Notes under the pieces: model-generated
What the model was told of the DNA's origin: nothing
What the model saw: only the letters and a program-made list of their open reading frames with translations
Databases searched by the model: none
In this document: positions 42,471 to 53,912 of the stretch, piece by piece
Numbering within the stretch: the first letter of the stretch is position 1
Layout of the letters: each line of letters opens with the position of its first letter
Assembly (NCBI GenBank): GCA_009746045.1
Contig: RPFO01000161.1
Span: 2,501-66,500, forward strand
Source of the DNA: Mesostigma viride
Lineage: Eukaryota; Streptophyta; Mesostigmatophyceae; Mesostigmatales; Mesostigmataceae
Reading direction: 5' to 3'
Length of the DNA: 64,000 bases
Translations under genes and position numbers: made by a program

Positions 42471-44160
42471 GACGGTAAAAGCCTGTTAAAACATATCGTG
42501 CACTTCCACTATGTGGAAACGTAGGACAACTGCGTTTCACGCTGCTTGACGCCATTCCAGACCTAAGGATCTATATAACGCAGGAACTTTCGTGATGACA
42601 CGTGTCCGTCCTTCGTTCGTGCGCGAGGCCACAGCCCACAGGTGCCAGCAACTCGTGGGTGCCTAACTGCACCTGCGACGTTGTCGGGGTCGCGCGGCAT
42701 GGGCGCATGGTGGAAACGTACACTGCGATTTGCGAACTTCGGGAAAGAAATTCTATCCAGCTTTCTTAAGTAAGGAAAAGCTGTGTAGAGTGAAGTTTGG
42801 CCAATGCGGAAGCTTGCGTTCGGACATGGGATCCATTTTGGGGGGGCGATTGAAAAGAGGGCTCGGGTTGTCTCACATGCCAAATCACTACTGGACATCC
42901 GCATTTCCAGCGTTTCTAGAGATTTCGGCAACATTTGATAGTGCCTTTCTCCCTCGATTGGGCTTTTGTTCTGCTGCTTTTCGAAACTATGTCATGTATC
43001 TCGTGCAACTACCGTGTCGCCCTAAGCCTTTAAGCTGCCATGTAATGGGTCAACCATGGCATGGTCCGTACTAGGTCATGCCTTGTTGGCGCACAGCGGC
43101 CACCATCGTGATACTGAATCCTGAAAATATTGCAACCCGATAACGTGACTTTGTGAGAGCCGACACTGGAAGGTGGTCATTTCTGCGGGAGGAAATTGGT
43201 TTGGTTGTTCGGGGCAACGGCTGATTTCTGCGTACCGCAGACATGATTACGCCCCGTTTGCAAATTTGCAGCCATCATGGTGTTTTGTCAAGAAGGTTTC
43301 TTTCTCGTTGATAGATTTTGTGAACCGGCCACCCACCGCCGCGGCAATTTCACTACAGTAGAATGACCTCCCCTGTATCTACCTTTCTCAGCCCACAATT
43401 TAGGGTATCCTTGCCGTTGCATGAATCGGTTTTCCATTCTTAAAGTGCTGAGTACCATAGACACTAGTGCACCGATGATCTGCGCAGTCGTTTAAGTTTT
43501 CTACTCGGAACCTGACCATACCTTGTCTCACTAGCCTGCCATGTGCTAGCCGCGATACCAACTCATTCAGGTCAGTGGAATGAGATGCAGATGTTTTAAA
43601 GTGGTTGATAACATGGTGCAAGACAACACTATATGAAGTGAGACAACTGTGATCAAATGAAAGATCTGGTCATAACTATTCCTGGACGCGTATGGTCTCA
43701 TCCGTGAAGTAAACTACTGCAAATCAGAATTATTGTGTGGCCTCATTTGCTGACTCTGGTGGCGCTTACTCTAACATGACTGTCTTCTTTCCCTTGTGGC
43801 ACACTGCCTCCACCTCGACTTTTAGTACTTTACTTGCGATGACCTTCGATCTCCTCCTACACACCAAATGCTCCCGTAGTCCATCCAGCACAATTTCCGA
43901 ATTACTGGCGCAACTCTCCCGTAAAGGGTTTTTTCACGTTTGGCTGTAGCTTGGGATGCCTTTGGATCAGGAGACCCATATAGCCGTGGAATCATGATTA
44001 AGTAAGTAAGTGCGTGAACATGCACTGAAGGCATACCACATAGTAGCCGATGAGGTACTTTTCTACGCGGATATAATTCACCCGCGAAGGCAAGTGGCGC
44101 GCGACTCACTCGCCCAGGTTTGGAGTCGCAGATAGCAACTCCGCGTCATCCGGACTATCC
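42471..44160. other. Region upstream of the VHS gene; no gene assigned
   Basis: Contains the presumed VHS promoter and 5' leader. Open frames such as 42563-42934 (minus) and 43737-43949 (plus) have no recognisable motif and no splice support. A 124-bp element with inverted termini lies at 43,523-43,646. A block near 44,010-44,070 (GTGAACATGCACTGAAGG, GATGAGGTACTTTTCTACGC) recurs at 40,245-40,310. Confidence 0.4.
43523..43646. mobile_element. 124-bp MITE-like element, TTGTCTCACT termini
   Basis: TTGTCTCACT at 43523-43532 is perfectly inverted as AGTGAGACAA at 43637-43646. The same termini bound a 380-bp segment at 48,785-49,164. No clear target duplication. Confidence 0.5.
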
Positions 44161-44171
44161 AAGACAACTGC

Positions 44172-46155
44172 ATTAATTAATTATTAAATAGACACGTGAC
44201 TGCGTCACGCGAGCATAAGTCCTCAGTGGGAGGGGAAAGATGGAATGGATGATGTTCAGGATGATTTCCATCACCATTCATATTCATCATCCTGAACGAC
44301 TCGAACACGCCGACAAGATAACGGCAGGCTCGAGCTACCATGGTCCGGATTCTCCCGATTTCTGGCCTGCGCTGGTTGTCTCCTTGATGTACAAGCTATC
44401 TAGGTCCTAATTACAGGGTTGTGGGCACCACGGCCCGAATCGCTAGGAATGTCATATACGCGGTCACACGCGGAGCCCCCACAGACTTGGGGGTGGTTTC
44501 ATCACTACTTGCCATCTATCCTTGGGTACCATCTGCCTCCATATTACAGACAAACCAGGAGGCTGCCCGGGTGTGAGCCCGTACGTCACGTCTAGTGTAG
44601 CACATGTCCATGCCGAGTCTATCACGAAAAGTCGATCCACGGGTGGCGGCCCTGCCGCGCGCGGCCTGGGGCACGCCAGGTGAGGACAAATCGCCCAGGC
44701 TGGGCGGGCTTGGTGCCAGCTAGTCTATCTGATGTGTCTACCTGATCGATCTGGGCGGGCCAGGTGCCCGGCTAGGCCCAGGCGCCTGTACCTAATAATA
44801 TGTGGGAAACATAGGGCAAGTCAGCGTACAAATCCTCATTACTAATTATGTGCAAACCAAAGGGGGTGTTAAGGGCCTTGCGCAGCATCTTGGTGACGTT
44901 CCCGTCGAGTCGTAATTGCTCCAGCTAGGACTGCGTCAGTGTCCAGGTCTCGGCGCCGTAGGTCAGGATCGTCAGAATGACGACCTTGAAGAGGTCATGC
45001 GCTTGACGATCCGGGGTAGGGCGGGGTTGCTCCACCAGCGGCGGTGGTCATGGAGGTGCGCCCACGCCATGCCGATCCGTGTCGTCATGTCGTCCTCGCA
45101 GTCGGGAAGCCAACTGCCGAGCAGCTGGAAGCGGCCTGAAGTAGGGTAGTTGACCTCGGTGTCGTCTAAGAGGCGGAGTGTGGGTGGGGGCCCTGCCATG
45201 CCGAGGGCCAGGGCCTCCGTTTTGGGGCTGATTTCTACACCAACCGCCCAAGCCTCAAGCGCCAGGCAGTCCAGCCAAAGTTGGGCAGACTCCGGCTTCT
45301 CGATGAGCGTGATGTCGACATGTCGTCGACATAAATGAGGTCAGCTAGTAAATTCTGCTTGTTAGTCGGCCCCCCGTCCCCAAGCTCATTCGTGATCGCT
45401 AGGCCAGGGGCACAGCCTGCAATGCTAGCAAAGCGAGCACATGCCTGGCGCATAACATCATCCACTACAATAATAAACAGGTACGGCGACAGGACGTACG
45501 CAACCCTGCCAGACACCGGTCTGCAGTGGGCATGCATGGCGGGGTAAAGCCGTGTTGAGTGCGCACCGAAGTGGTCGACCCCTCATACAGCGTGCGGATG
45601 ACGGTAATCAGGGGAGTGGCCCGGACGTGAGCGCGAGCATGTACAGCCCATAGAGCATCCCAGAGGACAGAATCAAAAGCCTTGATGAAGTCGACGAAGA
45701 TGATCAGGATGGCGGGAAACTCACCAGGTTGCAGGAGAGCAATTTTCTCGAAGAGGCGTCACGCGACGAAGATGGCCATGACGGTGTTGCGCCCAGGACG
45801 AGAGCCCATTTGACTTTCCCCTAGGTGACGGTCGAGAGCAGATCGAAGGCGGTTGAGGATCATGCGCATGAACAACTTGAGTGCGGCGCTCTGGATGCAG
45901 ACTCATTGGTACGTAGTTGGCGGGGTCGTCAGGGGAACCGTTGTTTTTGTACAGCATAATACGGTAGCTGTGCTGCCACTCAGGAATCGGCCGGGCGGCC
46001 GGCGCGTCAGCAAGCAGGATCCGGTTGCAGACGTCAAGCAGGAACCCCGTGAGCGCCGTCAGCTTAATCACGTACCGGGGCGGGGAGCTGGTCAGGTCCA
46101 ACGGCGGCGTAGAAGCGGAGTTGCTTGGCGGCGGTGCTCAGCTCGAGCTCGGTGA
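44172..46155 (-). pseudogene. LINE copy, minus strand, 5' truncated
   Basis: Read on the minus strand, this copy runs uninterrupted from RT (IPEWQHSYRIMLYKNNGSPD near 46,000; FVDFIKAFDSV near 45,690; YVDD near 45,310; ISPKTEAL near 45,230) to the 3' end at 44,172 with its ATTA tail. It lacks the endonuclease part and starts within the sequence equivalent to 2,720 of the first copy. Frameshifts make it inactive. It is the reference that shows the first LINE copy was split by the 7.36-kb insertion: here the CTCTATGGGCTGTAC junction is intact. Confidence 0.9.
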
Positions 46156-46755
46156 AAAGAAAAGAAAGGAAAAAGAAAAGGAACTGTAGTAAACGGTAAT
46201 AGTACGAACAATAATAAATAAAGACAAAGTAAAGATTAATGATAATGTTTTAAAAAATGGAATAAAGGAAGGTCATTGCTGCAATGTGGTGAGGCACTGG
46301 CGATGTTGGAGTCTGGGTCAGGAGTTCGATTTTTCAGCGCCCATGGTGCCCGGCCCGGCCCGGCGGGGGTCTCCTATCCAACAGGGTCTAAAGCCTCATT
46401 GCCCAGCTCACTCCTATGAAATTAAATTAAAGAGTGAAGGTGAAAATTAATGGGTAGGCAGTGAAAAAATAGACAGGATGAACAGACATAACAGTGAGAG
46501 TAATAAAGAGGAGGTAAGGCACAAAGAGTTCTAAGTGGTAATTAAGGAGAGAAAAAAAGGAAAACCGCTTATCCTCCATAGAGCTGAAGGTAGTAAGCAT
46601 GCAGGACTGGTGGGGTTGTCGCCAGTTAGATTGTCCCGTGAATGAGGAACTAGGCAGTGCCCACGCAATATTCTACCGCTCACCTTCGAGGTCCAGTATG
46701 CTGGCTAAACAGCTTGCTCCTGAGCTCGATCGTCCTCAAAAGAGGTTGCTGTCTC
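46156..46755. other. A-rich intergenic stretch with a possible tRNA-like fragment
   Basis: A purine-rich run follows the LINE truncation point. Near 46,310 GGGTCAGGAGTTCGATTTTT resembles a tRNA T-arm with flanks, perhaps part of a SINE, but no full tRNA or A box is found. Nothing else seen. Confidence 0.3.
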
Positions 46756-46759
46756 CCCT

Positions 46760-47060
46760 GGCTGCTGGGTGAAGCGCCACAGCACCACTCTGCATTGGCG
46801 GCGGGTGCAGTCGTTGTCCTCGCATGCTTCTGCAGTCAGCGGTCAGGTGGGCTTCCATCGATCTCGGCAGCTTCGTGGCGATGACGTCCGTGGTCGAGGT
46901 GGTCGCTGACTGCAGTAGGTCCGCGTAGGAGTGCGGCGAGAGGCTACCAATGATCTGCCTGCATGCCGGATGTGCTGGGCAGCGATTGGGGCCACTTGAT
47001 CTCCGGGACCTGCACCGCGAGGGCCTCGGCCGGCCCTTGGGCGGGGATGGCTTCGAGCTA
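46760..47060 (-). pseudogene. Diverged LINE ORF1 remnant
   Basis: The minus frame contains SYADLLQSATTSTTDVIATK, which aligns with the N-terminus of the ORF1 at 12,039 (WADMLKQHTTSTTSAVAAQL). After that the frame loses similarity. The element it belonged to is otherwise not visible, so this is a different and older copy. Confidence 0.5.
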
Positions 47061-48784
47061 AGAGCTTCTTGAAGAGCAGGCGGCACTTACCCACCTGGAC
47101 TTTTCCACCAACCGCTATAATGACCTTTAAATATTTACAGCGACCCCACCTGGTAGAGTGGCTTGTCGACGAAGAAGGTGATGAAGCCGGCCGAGTCGAC
47201 TACAATACGGTCCATAGGAGACGCGAAATGAGTGAGAATGTTACCCGAGCTGTACCGAGGATTCGCACCGTTGATTCAACAATTGTTGGTTCGTTTTGCG
47301 CCATTTGGCGAGCATCGACTGGAGCCTGAACCTAGCGGGGGGAATCATGCGGGGGAATCTTGCGGGAGAATCTTGCGGGGAAAAATTCCGAACGTGACTT
47401 TAGAGAAGTCCTACTCCATTTTGATTGGTTACACGGTACTACATTTTCGTCACGGAAATTTTCTCTAGTTGCGTTTGTGGATCGTGCGTTCCGCTGAAAT
47501 CTTCGTGTTCAGTGACCAGATCACAATTTGATCCGGGCGCAAAATGATTGGCTGTACGGTACGAACCAAAAACGAAATTTTAGTATCTAAGTTCTGCAGC
47601 GCTTGCTGAATTTGCCCTGGAAGCCCGGGGGCACTTTCCCCGCTGAAAAAGGTGTCCGCGGAAGCGTATTGTAGTGATGTCGCGAGCGAGTAGGGCGGCA
47701 TGTGCATCAGAAGCCTGCGCCGAGGTCTGCCGCGCCGTGCATGATCGAGCTGGCGTTGGAGCTAGCTTGTGGGCGATCCTTGGTTTCCGCAAGGGAGACC
47801 CGGGCCTCCACCGTGTTCAGTGAGAGTCGTGGTCAGCGATGTCAGCTTCTTGGCAAGCGGCCATGCAGGTCACGTGCGGCCTTCAGCACTGCGAGATGTC
47901 ATCCTTGCAGAGGGAGTGAGCCAGCATCTGTGGCTGCAGGCGCGGGGGCTGGGTTGCGGAGCACAGCAATGAGGGCGGGGTCATTGAGCTGAAAGAAGCT
48001 GGTCATGCAGGATAGTCAGGCACTGTTGCATCTCCGACAAATTGAAGAGCCACTCCAAGCAACTGCTCTAGCTCGTCTTCATAGTCGAAATCATCCCCCG
48101 TGAGCGTAACACTAGTTGTCTCACTTGATGTAACAATCTTGCGTACCTGTGCTAGGTACTTGATGACCTGGGCACATGCAAACATTCATTGCCGGGGTAT
48201 TCAAGCGACTCCGTTTGCGTTCGTGCATGGCAATTAAGGCTTCTTGGGCTCGGGCGAGGCGCTTGGCGAGTGGATCGCGGTGGGAGCCAGAAAGCTTCAA
48301 GCTCCGTAGCATGGGATTCCTTCGGATCGATCAGGAGACCCATGCATGTATTAATTAACACGTAACAGCGTACGTTACGTGAGCATAGTACGTTGGCTGA
48401 TCTCGATAGTACCGGCTACGCCCCCTTCCAAAGAAGGTTCCAGCCGTGTTCAGCCCGTCTCACGTGTCGAGACTGAACAAGTCTCGAGTGGACACGTACA
48501 CGTGTAGTACTCCTACACACACAGATCTCGAATGATTTATCTAGTGCAAAATCCGAATGGCTTGCATCACTCCCCGGAAAGGAGAACTTTTGCAGTTGGA
48601 CTGTAGGTGTCAGCTGGCGATGCCTTAGGATCAGGAGACGTCCGTCCTATAGTCAGCAAAAGTTGGTGCGAGAGGTCCCCAGTTCGATTCCAGCCTGGAT
48701 TCATTTGCAGATCGCGTTTCCCGCCGACCGGCACTGAACGCAAATGGTTTTCACCTTTGCGGCGTGCCAAATCAGAATAGTACG
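47061..48784 (-). other. Unassigned exon-like segments
   Basis: Several minus-strand segments look moderately exon-like but match no family I know: MDRIVVDSAGFITFF and a GTGGGG donor near 47,130-47,215; a frame 47,465-47,707 with GLPGQIQQALQNLDTKISF; 48,003-48,185 with an acidic stretch (TGDDFDYEDELEQLL); and 48,121-48,312 with LAKRLARAQEALIAMHERKR. They may be parts of one eroded or unknown gene. Blocks GGATCAGGAGACCCAT and CCCATACAGCCGCGGAATCA recur between 43.95 and 48.87 kb, showing that unclassified repeats are mixed in. Confidence 0.3.
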
Positions 48785-49164
48785 TTGTCTCACTTAATAA
48801 GTCCTCAGGACAGTCGAGTGGGCCGGATGGGATGCATGGGATGGAGGAAACCCATACAGCCGCGGAATCATGCCAGAGGTCGATCAGGACTAGTTCGGAT
48901 CCGTGTTGGAGCCACTTGAACTTTCGCATAGTCCATGTCCCCGGGTGCTCCGCAGAAGTTTACTATATAATTGTTGCTTGCCTCGGCAATACACTGTATA
49001 TAAGAGCACAGCTGGGCCTGCGAGTTATTCAACAGTTCAGGCAGTGAAGAACCCCACCTACTACTTAGGGACGCCTGCATATCATCCGGATTCTTTCATG
49101 TTTCTCGACTACGCTGGTTGTCTCTTTGACATGAAGTAAGACGACTGTTTTACAAGCGAGACAA
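48785..49164. mobile_element. 380-bp element with TTGTCTCACTT inverted termini
   Basis: TTGTCTCACTT (48785-48795) and AAGCGAGACAA (49154-49164) are inverted with one mismatch. Inside, CACTGTATATAAGAGCAC near 48,990 is TATA-box-like. This could be a MITE or a solo LTR; the termini begin TTG rather than TG, and no target duplication was found. Confidence 0.45.
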
Positions 49165-49533
49165 ATTGCCATTTGTCATGGCATTTTCTTGGTGCCCGAC
49201 AACTACCGATGAGACAACCTGCCCGGATAACAACTATCGCTAGTACCGTGGGACCTCACTTGGAGCTGATTTAACCTCCACTTCCAGGGAAAAGCGCTAA
49301 CTGCAAATGCTTGTGAGCATTTGTGCTCCCCAACGGGAGCACGAGTCTAATTAATTAATTAATTAATTGTGAGCATGTGAAAAGGGGATTTCTTATGAAG
49401 TGTTGGTTATCATCCGAAAATAAAATAATACAACGTAGGTTTGGCAGCTGATGCCAATGCCATTTGCAAGTAAAGAATGACCCTTGATCAGCTCTTTGAA
49501 TACAATTGTGGGTCCCTAATCCTCAAGAAATGG

Positions 49534-49589
49534 CTACCTTGCAATTTCAACAATGAAATCGAGGTAATCCTCGATCATAGCCTTCATGC
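49534..49589 (-). CDS. Possible terminal exon of an unknown gene
   Basis: After an acceptor-like TTGATCATTGTGCAG the minus strand reads MKAMIEDYLDFIVEIAR and stops at 49534-49536. Composition and position are exon-like, but no upstream exons were connected and the family is unknown. Confidence 0.3.
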
Positions 49590-51114
49590 CTGCACAATGA
49601 TCAAACAATGGCAAACACAAGAAAAGGAAGGACAAACAAGGCATTAGAACTACCATCCCTGCGCACGGGACGCAGTTTTTACTTCCCCATGCAAATGAAA
49701 CATCCTAATTCTCTATCACAACCACCAACAAAAAAAACTAGAAAACCACCACCAATTCATAAACATACCAGCAAGCAAGGAAAAACTAAGAGTATGGCAC
49801 AGCATCCATATTTTAAGATCAAACCAAGCAGATCCTTTCACCATATTCTACAACACAACTGCCCGGAACAAACACAAGACATGTTTTTGAACAAGGCGCA
49901 ACACAGCACGGGAGCTCAACCAGCACTGACACGGCATCTCCCCACCCCTTCCTGGATGGATGCCTAAAAAAGGCTAGCCAGCGAAGCTACCAGGAAAGGC
50001 TGTAGCTCTCATAATCCCATGTCACGTCCAGCACAGGTTTTCTCCTTTCATGTACCATGCATGCCTGGCAACACCAACTTCTCACAGCGATGCAGTCCAT
50101 CCAACCTGCTACTCCCAAGCTGTGTGCACTCCACTATCTCAGGAGCGCCCACCACCCCAGGAGCCCGCACAACAGACACTGACCTCACAGCGACCCTACT
50201 GACCACCCCCCACTTTCTGTGCACTACCAACCATGAGAGGGACTAGGAGAGGAGGGGACGAGGCAGGAAGATACTACAAACAACAGGTTTCGAAACAATT
50301 TTTGTCTCAAAAACACCCCGCATGATGAAGTTAAAGCCAATATTAAGGTAGAACAAGCCTTGTTGCAACACGTTCATGAGCTAACCCACTATGAGACCAT
50401 CACATCAGTAACCGGTACCACAAACCCTACATTATATTTCCGTCGCATGAGTCGCCATTCTCCGCACACGCAGCCGCAAAGGATGCACATTCAAGGAGAA
50501 GCTGTTAATAAAAGACACCAGGCTAGCACTCATGCCCCCCAAAGCCGGCGTACAATGATGCCATCACCATAGGGATACAACTGTCCAATCTGAAAAGCAG
50601 CCATCAAGATGATACTATACGACACTATATGACGATACCATATGATACGAAACTGTAGGTGAGGACCAGAAAATTGAAGTGCTGTCCTGCAGACACCTGG
50701 CCCGCACGACACATTTCACAGCAATGCTGGCTGCACCCCGACCGGCGTCCCGTGATGCCACCCCGTCACAGTCTGATTCTTGCAACGCGCCAGAATCGTA
50801 TTCCAGCGCAACTACCAACAAGCACTACCTTGCATGTAAGTCTGCATAACGAGCGTAAGACACTGGCCCCCTTCCCACAGGTCTCACAGGTGATCTATCA
50901 TGATGCAATCACCGGGACAAAGCCAAGGATCTGACAGCAGGGCGAGCTATCAACGAGCATCAACCAGCCACAATAACACTGGCACCTCCCCATCATCGGG
51001 AGCAAAGGCCGATATGCCAGAAACCACACCATAGAAATACGTCCCTCTCCCCACGCACGCACGACATACCATGATGTGATCCCCCGCGCGGGCGCGGCCG
51101 GTGGGTTGACTCGT
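49590..51114. other. Downstream of eL43; no gene recognised
   Basis: The plus frame 49608-49967 and minus frames 50530-50821 have no family motif. A GT donor follows CAGACTTACATGCAAG near 50,830 on the minus strand, so a 5' exon of an unknown minus-strand gene is possible. Confidence 0.3.
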
Positions 51115-53145
51115 CTAGAGGGCCTTGGCCTCCCGCAGACGGCGGATGGTGCTGCGCACGGTGACCGCGCTGCCGGTGTGCAGCGTGTAGGCGCCGCCGG
51201 CCTTGACGCGGTCGCAGTCACGGCAGTGCCAGATACCGACGGCCTGGCGCCGGACCGCGAACTGGGGGGCCAGGGCAGCACCAGGACCACGAGGCAGGGG
51301 GCAGAACCAGGGGCAGGGCAGCACACACGTACACACGCACACACCAACACACACAACACCACACCACGCACACACAAACAGGAACTTTGGTCAGGTCCAG
51401 GTCCAAGTCCACGGGCACCAGTAGGGGCAGGAGTGGGGGCTGGAGTAGGGGCAGGAGTAGGGGCAGGAATAGGGGCAGGAGTAGGGGCAGGAGTAGGGGC
51501 ATGGGGAAGAGCTCGGATACAAAGAGGGGATGTCCGGTGGCTTTGGTGCGACCCTGTGGGCTAAAGGATGGGACAGCAAAACGGTCAGACAAGCAGGCAC
51601 CTAACAGACAGGGTGAAATTAAGAAAGTGAACCAATGAAATTAAGAAAGTGAACCTTAGGAAAAAAGGAGGCGAAATATACTGCGAGGGGAGGAAGAAGG
51701 GCGGGGGGGCGGGGGGAGAGGGGGGGGGGGGGGGATAGCACTTTTAATACAACACAAGGCATTGGTTGACAGTTCCTCTCATCTCTTCATGGTGACGCAT
51801 CCAGGCTCAAACACCCAGAAGGCAGAGTGTGGGTGTTTGTAACATGCCTGATGAATGCAGGAAAAGGACTTTTCGCTTAAGTGACAATTGACTACTGGAA
51901 GTTGGACAGAAGACCAGGATGCATTCACCCCACTAACGGGCGCGTACCTAAAAAAGCTTACCGCTATATACATGACCAACCAGTGGTGAGTGGGCTGACT
52001 TTGAGTGCAAAATATGCCGCTGCAAAGACATGCCATTGCATAGAGGACGCCTTCAACTGGACTAAAATCATATCGTTAAGGATCCATGTGATGTCTGCTG
52101 TGCCCTGAGAAGTGCACACTGCGCAGAAAAATGGCTTTTGGGTGCTGTAAACTACCATGGTTCAACAGGCAGAATCCCACAATCACACCCTTACCCCCAA
52201 ACTCTCCCTGGCATCGCCACCATCATCCCAGCGATAAAGATCTCCAAAGTACTACGATAAGAGCTAGTTCTGACTACAATAAAACTGCTCCACTACGAAG
52301 AGAGACTATTCATGAGCAATAACATTCGCAGCAGGTAGTCTGATGACTCATAAAATTGTATCGGTGACACATAACCCATGGGCACACGGGATATGGCATT
52401 CATACCTTTCCACAGAAATCGCAAAAGTACTTCGAGCGCTGGCTGACTTCACTCTTCTTCACCTGCTTACGGAGACTGGCTCCGTAGCGAGTACCTGCAT
52501 GGCACGGAATGGGGGGGGAAGGCAACCATGTTACCATTAGCCGACGCGACACAGAAACGCCCAATAAAAAGGTTGCGCATGGGCGAAAAAAAATTCAGCG
52601 CAGACAAAAATAAGAAAAGAATACGTACCATACTTTCCGACGATCCCAGCCTTCTTCGTACGCTTCGTCTGCAGGATGCAGAGCAACGCGCCACAAACAC
52701 ACGTACCCAGAAAGGACTAAGACCCACGAAAGCGCATATGTGACCACAACTAGGCCTACCATCGTTGACAGAACTTCCATCCGATAAGCTAGTTGCAATC
52801 CACTAGGCACGCGCATTTTCCAGGGCAGCAGCAAGGCGCTGCCTGTAGCCTCGGCGATATGTTGTCTACGCATAATACCGGCGGTCTCGAATACTGGCAT
52901 CATATTTCCATCCTGCTCATGTCCACGAAATCTTCTGGTCATCTTGCTAACTTTGTCGACGTCACCCAAGGTTAAGCATTTGCCGAGGTCACTTGACTAC
53001 CAAATCCAGCTATTCCAACATAGAACGCAGCCATAGCTGCCCCGTCCAGTATAACTCCAAATCTACGCATACCAAACCAAATATTCTAATTGTAGAAGAA
53101 AAAATCGTAACAACCGCGCAAACTAAACTCTTAGATGCTCACCAT
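51115..53145 (-). CDS. RPL37A: 60S ribosomal protein eL43 (L37a), four exons, complete
   Basis: eL43 is a small zinc-binding protein of the large cytosolic ribosomal subunit. Exons: 53143-53145 (the ATG alone), 52629-52668 ([13 protein letters not shown]), 52406-52494 ([28 protein letters not shown]) and 51115-51261 ([10 protein letters not shown] through RLREAKAL, stop). All borders are GT-AG and phases agree. The spliced product has 92 residues, the same length as human eL43. Both CxxC pairs of the zinc site are present (CDFC and CRDC). FAV replaces the usual TKMK-like residues before RR, a local oddity at the exon 3/4 border. The intron placed directly after the start codon decides the start. 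It is head to head with the RHD3-type gene. Confidence 0.96.
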
Positions 53146-53912
53146 TTTCGGTGATGGAGGGACGAGAGGGCAATGGGAAGCCGACTGAGAGAGGAGGAAT
53201 GGCAGCCTGCCTCCGCCGTCTTGTTCGTTTCCCGGTCAGTCACGATGCTAGGGCGGAGCGTCGCGCCGGCTGCGACAGTTTGCAGCCTAAGTCTTTCGGG
53301 CAAAGGCTCGAGGAAGGACACAGGACAGAAACTCCAACTACAATCCTGTAGATTCTCAATTCTCAGGTCTGCTACCAAGTTTGAACCATAAACGGGAGAC
53401 AAAACTGGAATGTTCTACAAATTTAGACGGAATTTCGCTAGTAGCTTCGCAGCCAGGGCAATGGTTTGGCGCGGCGGGCAAAAGGTGTAAAGTGTGAACC
53501 GCGCGTGGCGTCGCGTCGCGTTGCCTTGCAAAGTGCCCCCAGGCTCTGTCCGTTCACCAGGCAATTAAATTTTATTCTTTCGTCGGACTTCGGCGGTCAT
53601 ACTGTATAATAATTCTGCCAGCCCAGATCACCGTCCCCAATACAAACCTTGAAAGTTCGCGCTGCACTGTGCTCTCTTGTCGGAGCAACGACAGCATGCT
53701 GCTCGCGTGTCGCGGGCTCTGGCATGCAATCTCTACATCTTCGTAATTGACAGCCGATGAAGGAAACGATGGCAGGTCGCTTTTAATCCCGGCGATTCCA
53801 AAACGCCCGCGATGCAATCGTAAAAGTCTCTGGGCTTGCTGTGGATGTTTAGGGCCTTTTCGCTTGTTACCACTCATTGATGCCGCTTCTGTCTTAAATC
53901 AGCAGAGCAACC
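53146..53912. promoter_or_regulatory. Bidirectional promoter interval between eL43 and RHD3-like gene
   Basis: The two start codons face away from each other across 767 bp, which must hold both promoters and both leaders. A minus-strand GTGAGC donor directly follows the eL43 ATG. I see no convincing TATA box. A minus-strand open frame at 53,572-53,877 lies inside this interval. Confidence 0.6.
53572..53877 (-). CDS. Hypothetical 101-residue open frame
   Basis: Starts MSGNKRKGPKHPQQAQRLLR only 35 bp from the opposing RHD3-like ATG and ends at TAA. No motif is recognised. A short hydrophobic patch (FVLGTVIWAGRIIIQY) sits near the end. It could be a small gene, a first exon, or chance sequence in a promoter. 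Confidence 0.22.
   Translation of the reverse strand: MSGNKRKGPKHPQQAQRLLRLHRGRFGIAGIKSDLPSFPSSAVNYEDVEIACQSPRHASSMLSLLRQESTVQRELSRFVLGTVIWAGRIIIQYDRRSPTKE

Noticed and set aside
48655..48720. Possible tRNA (AGTTCGATTCC)
   Set aside because: The T stem does not pair and no matching acceptor or D arm is found; at most a SINE fragment.
52595..52969. 124-residue minus frame with membrane-like segments
   Set aside because: It overlaps eL43 exon 2 in another frame and the eL43 first intron; the eL43 reading explains the splice sites and protein family.
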